Shown: one piece after another, positions 60,701 to 64,000 of the stretch
Numbering within the stretch: the stretch's first letter is position 1
How the letters are laid out: each line of letters begins with the position of its first letter
Source of the DNA: Rotaria sordida
Lineage: Eukaryota > Rotifera > Eurotatoria > Philodinida > Philodinidae
Assembly (NCBI GenBank): GCA_905250125.1
Contig: CAJNOL010000824.1
Coordinates: 1-64,000, forward strand
Direction: 5' to 3'
DNA: 64,000 bases
Program-made: the position numbers and the translations under genes
Notes under the pieces: generated by a model
Seen by the model: only the letters and a program-made list of their open reading frames with translations
Database searches by the model: none
Told to the model about the DNA's origin: nothing

Positions 60701-63700
60701 GAATCTTCTCTAGAAATAGGAATGTACCAATCTCAATTCTTAGCATGGATCAGAATTGATTAAGAATGGAAAGTCATCGTTAAGAGATAACGGAAAATTT
60801 CTGGATTGAATTCTTTCATCAAGGAAAGATTATTTTGCGAAAGTAGCATGTTATAATAAAGTTTGATGAAAAATCTGCAGGGTCTAGGAACCCAAATCTG
60901 TAATCGGTTTCTTGAAATTATATACTTGATTTTTCCACTAAAGAATGGTTATTTTGGGAAAGTAATGATTTTTTTTGTATAAAGTTTGACCAAAGATTCC
61001 CAGAATAGAGGTAACTTGACCGAGAAACCGATCACAGATTTGGATTCCTCAATCGCAAAAGTTATTGATAGCCAAACGTAATAAAAAATCACTACTTTCG
61101 CACAACAATCTTTCCTTGACACAAGATTCAAATTCATGAATTATTGTGTTACCCGGCAACTATCCTTCCCTAGAACCAATTTCAAGTCTAAAATCTATCA
61201 CAAATTTCGATTTCGTAATAATTTACTTTCTGCATAGCATCAATATATTGACTATAAATCGAAACAACTTGTGGTTCAAAGAAAATACAAAGTGCTTGAA
61301 GAAAATCGCAAGCAGCTCGTCGTCGTGTTGCTGAATCTATATAATAAAAACATAAATAAGTTCAAATATTCCTCAACCTTAAAAAGAAAAATAATTCTAA
61401 CCTGATTTTTCAATATCTTTTCGAATATATTCTTCTGGATTATCTTCAAATTCTTCAACATCTGATTCTAAATTAAATCATAAATAATATTCATATAAAA
61501 ACAAAGAAAACAAACCTCGAAGAAATAAATTTGGTAAAATAACTTGTTCACATAATACTTTTAATGTTTCAACACTTTCAAACATCATACAATGATGACT
61601 TCGAGCAGCTAATGTTGATAAAAATTTCATTGCTGTACTAATAAGCTTTCAAATCAAAAAACAAAAACATTATCATAAACATAAATTCAAATAAAATATT
61701 TTTTACTTCATCATAAGATGGTGAAAGATCTAATTGTATTAATAAAGACCAAATAACTGATGCAAAATGTTGTGCATATGGTTTAAATTCATCACTATAA
61801 TTATCTGCATAAAGTGCTATAGCACGACAAATTTCTGTTTTCACTTGATCTAAAATTCCAGGATCATTATTCTAAATAATAAAAAAAAGAAAACAGATCA
61901 ATGAAATCAATCAAAAAATTTAAAAAAAAACTTTACATTTGAATGAAGTTTTGGATAATCATAAGACAGAAGTGTTAAAAAATGTGTCATATAAATTGTT
62001 ATATTATCTTCAAAATGTTCAGGTAATTCCTACAAACATATAAAACTAAAATTTCGAAAAATGAAACAACGAGAGCGAAGAAAGCCATTTTTCTGCTCCA
62101 TAACAAAACTGGCCATTCTTTTCTATCATTTTGCAGTAAGACATGATGCCTGATAATATTTCACATGTTAATTTTTATACAACTGACCAAAAGATTTTTG
62201 GTACTTGAGATTTTCCCCACAGAGATCGCTGGAAAACTTTTTATGCTTGACTCTATTGAAACGTATGCTCGTTGAGTGAGCTGATTACAAATATCAGTAT
62301 ACTGAGCATTCAAAGACTTTTAATGAATAAGAAAAATAAGCCTTGTTTAGGTACTCCTTGTGCTTTATATTCAGTTTTTTCATCCATGTATCTCCTCCAT
62401 TGATTATTACATCGTCATGAAAAAAGAGTCGTAATAGCTAAAATAACTTAGTTTACTCAAGTATGAAGTACAGAAGTTCCTTAGCAACATGATCGCCTAT
62501 ACGAATTTCTATTTTTCGTTCAAAATCTGTTTTTCTTCAATTTTCCATGAAAACAGGGAGTTTCGAAGCCTCCTGATAGGAGACTGGAAGCAATGTGAAA
62601 CTTGAACTGAGTACATCATTTTCAATGCTCTATCGGATAGTGGACTCAAAATGCTAAAAAAACCGATGCATTAAAGTTTTTGAGAGTTCTCCGAAAAAAC
62701 CTTTTCAGTGAAACCCTTAAGATTCTGGAGAGATTTTCCAGAGAATCCTAAAAAAAACTTTAGCGAACTATTTCTTTCGGTTTTTCGAGGCCACCGTCGA
62801 ATAGAACATGAAAATGATAGATTCAGTCCTAATTTCACAGTGCTTCTGGCCTTCTATCAGGAAATTTCGAAACTCTCAATTTTCGTTGGTGATGAAGAAA
62901 AGCAGATTTTGGAGTGGAAATACGAATTTTATAGGCGATCATGTTGCTAGTAGACGTTTATACTTCATATTTGAGTAAACTACGTTGTCTTAACTAGTAC
63001 GAATCTTTTTTCATGACGTTAGAATAACCAATGGAGAAGATACATAGGCGACAAACTAAATGTTAAGCGGAAGGAATATCCAAAAAAGTATTATTTTTGT
63101 TATTCATTAATAGCCTTCGTGTGCTCAATATACTAATATTCGTAATCAGTGCACTTAACTCTATTAATAAATATACGTTTCAACAGAATCAAAGATAAAA
63201 AGTTTTCCAGCAATTCCAGTGGAGGACCTCAGATCTCAAAAATCTTTTGATTAATTGTACAAAAACTAACATGTGAAATATCACCAGACATCATGTGTTA
63301 CTGTAAAACGATAAAAAACAATGGTTTTTTGTTCGCTCTCATCCTTTCTATTGAAATTACTTGAGCATTAAGATCATAGAAGATTTTAATAATAAGAAGT
63401 AATGAATTAAATATATGTTTCATTTCAATTGGATCAGATTCTTTTTGTGGATAATAAGCCATTAAAGACTAAAACAAAACAAAACCAAAAAGTCAAAATT
63501 CCATGAACAATTAATCTATGAAAAAATTCTATTATTTTACTTTAAATAATTCTGTAAAAGCTGGTGCAAATTTTTCCAAAACTAATTTAATTTCTAACCA
63601 TAATTCATCAGATTTTTGTTCATATCGATATCGTTCAAAAAGTGAATGTGCAGTTTTTAAAATTCCATTTATTGATTGAAATGAATTTGATGATTGTTGT

Positions 63701-64000
63701 TGAAATTGTTTTATCATTGTATCAAGTAATGTTGACCAATGATCAGGAAAATCACATTTACCAATAACTGTTATGGCATCAGATAATTGTTCTTGAATAT
63801 GTTCAGGTGATCGTGTCATTAAATCAATAAGATGTTCTTTTATATGATTACGATCACGAACTGATATAGTATTTGATTGATCAAGTGATGGCCAATTACG
63901 TTTTATAAAATTTTTAAATGTTATTACTGATGCACGACGAATTTCATCAGATGTTGTTGATTGTTCACATAGAGTTAATAATAAAGATGTATAATTTTCA
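54716..64000 (-). CDS. CSE1L: Exportin-2 (CSE1L/CAS), N-terminus outside the window
   Basis: Seventeen exons in phase: 63541-64000 (runs off the window), 63361-63468, 61937-62029, 61707-61871, 61516-61645, 61402-61467, 61227-61336, 59725-59817, 59586-59670, 59325-59529, 59064-59265, 56876-57026, 56610-56818, 56289-56557, 55935-56218, 54871-55004 and 54716-54805. About 950 residues are present; only some 50 N-terminal residues are missing compared with the family length of about 970. CSE1L landmarks: VITFKNFIKRNWPS, SPEHIQEQLSDAITVIGKCDFP and NGILKTAHSLFERYRYE in the importin-beta/CAS N-terminal part; EEFEDNPEEYIRKDIE; DSATRRRAACDFLQALC; VQTYAAHAIERLL; NIPALSRLLQAYIEKAG; LLVGLDDTPDYTPAFSRLAF near the end. 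It recycles importin-alpha from nucleus to cytoplasm with RanGTP through HEAT repeats. Four of its introns exceed 900 bp and all four hold foldback elements. Confidence 0.95.
55343..55705. repeat. Foldback element in CSE1L intron, about 180-bp arms
   Basis: Left arm from GTTTGACCAAATAGGC (55343) and right arm ending in its inverted copy GCCTATTTGATCAAAC (about 55689-55704) match along their length to a centre near 55525. Shared words include TTGTTTTGATGTATCA and AAATGTAGTCTTTC. Scattered mismatches throughout. Confidence 0.75.
57229..57442. repeat. Small foldback element in CSE1L intron, about 85-bp arms
   Basis: Left arm with CCCAAATGATTTGCTG..TTTGCACCC and right arm with the inverted CAAGTAATCCGCTCC..TTTGCGCCC, then GCCAATATGTA against GTCAATATGTA and ATTACTAGA in both. 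Loop of about 40 bp around 57335. The remainder of this roughly 2 kb intron (to 59063) has a run of nine G at 58876-58884 and no supported gene. Confidence 0.65.
60804..61132. repeat. Foldback element in CSE1L intron with repeated internal words
   Basis: Left GTCAAGGAAAGATT-like and GCGAAAGTAG blocks (about 60815-60850) are matched by inverted copies at about 61090-61125, and AAATCTGTAATCGGTTTCT (about 60893) by AGAAACCGATCACAGATTT (about 61022). A direct partial repeat of the left-arm sequence also appears near 60945-61005, so the element has a compound structure. Confidence 0.65.
62071..63340. mobile_element. 1.27-kb palindromic element in CSE1L intron
   Basis: Ends GAGAGCGAA (62071) and its inverted copy TTCGCTCTC (63332-63340). 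The arms pair along the full length: TTTCACATGTTA..TTTT with its complement near 63270, GGAAAACTTTTTAT near 62230 with the complement near 63200, and GGCGATCATGTTGCTA (about 62935) with its complement near 62490. The centre is near 62700. It occupies nearly all of the 1.33-kb intron between the second and third CSE1L exons of the window. A related fragment lies at the window's left edge. The target duplication is not resolved. Confidence 0.75.

Overview
This is a eukaryotic nuclear window. It is very AT-rich, its genes are split by many short GT-AG introns (mostly about 45-80 bp), and it carries microsatellites and non-coding DNA transposons. All recognisable proteins are animal ones: a neuropeptide GPCR, a NET-family zinc finger, an EML protein, CSE1L, TMEM62 and a neuronal-calcium-sensor protein. 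Intron size, base composition and gene density suggest a small-genome spiralian, possibly a rotifer; the species is inference only. There is no rRNA, tRNA, CRISPR array or prokaryotic operon.

Layout. About 2.6-4.4 kb (minus): neuropeptide-F/Y-like GPCR. About 7.1-8.2 kb (minus): ankyrin protein resembling ANKRD45. About 11.7-16.3 kb (plus): SR splicing factor with RRM, zinc knuckle and RS tail (SRSF7-like), with a 3 kb transposon-filled intron and a candidate poison exon. About 17.0-18.8 kb (plus): EGF-repeat type I membrane protein. About 22.5-22.8 kb (minus): small secreted, probably neuropeptide, precursor. About 24.1-27.2 kb (plus): TMEM62-like membrane metallophosphatase. About 29.9-33.5 kb (minus): unrecognised Ser/Thr-rich protein. 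About 33.6-46.8 kb (minus): a 36-exon, about 2122-residue triple-module EML protein (EML5/EML6 type). About 48.8-49.6 kb (plus): NET-family zinc finger (ZNF503/703, noc/elbow). About 52.4-54.5 kb (minus): EF-hand protein of the neuronal calcium sensor/KChIP type. About 54.7-64.0 kb (minus): exportin-2 (CSE1L/CAS), complete except for the N-terminus beyond the window.

The gene models were rebuilt by hand. Exons were joined only where splice signals and reading phase agreed, and every completed CDS length is a multiple of three.

The genes do not form a pathway. The shared theme is the non-coding DNA: almost every intron above 1 kb holds a foldback (palindromic) element or a small DNA transposon. 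They include a 1.0 kb hAT-like element with 19-bp terminal inverted repeats and a perfect 8-bp target duplication, nested in an older palindrome; a TTAA-flanked 1.1 kb palindrome; two copies of a CAGTACTG-ended palindrome family, one interrupted by a 104-bp hAT-like element whose empty site survives in the other copy; and a 1.27 kb palindrome with a relative at the left edge of the window. Other items of interest are the candidate poison exon, the short secreted precursor with a repeated PLW[L/I]SR motif, and a GPCR with HRY in place of DRY.
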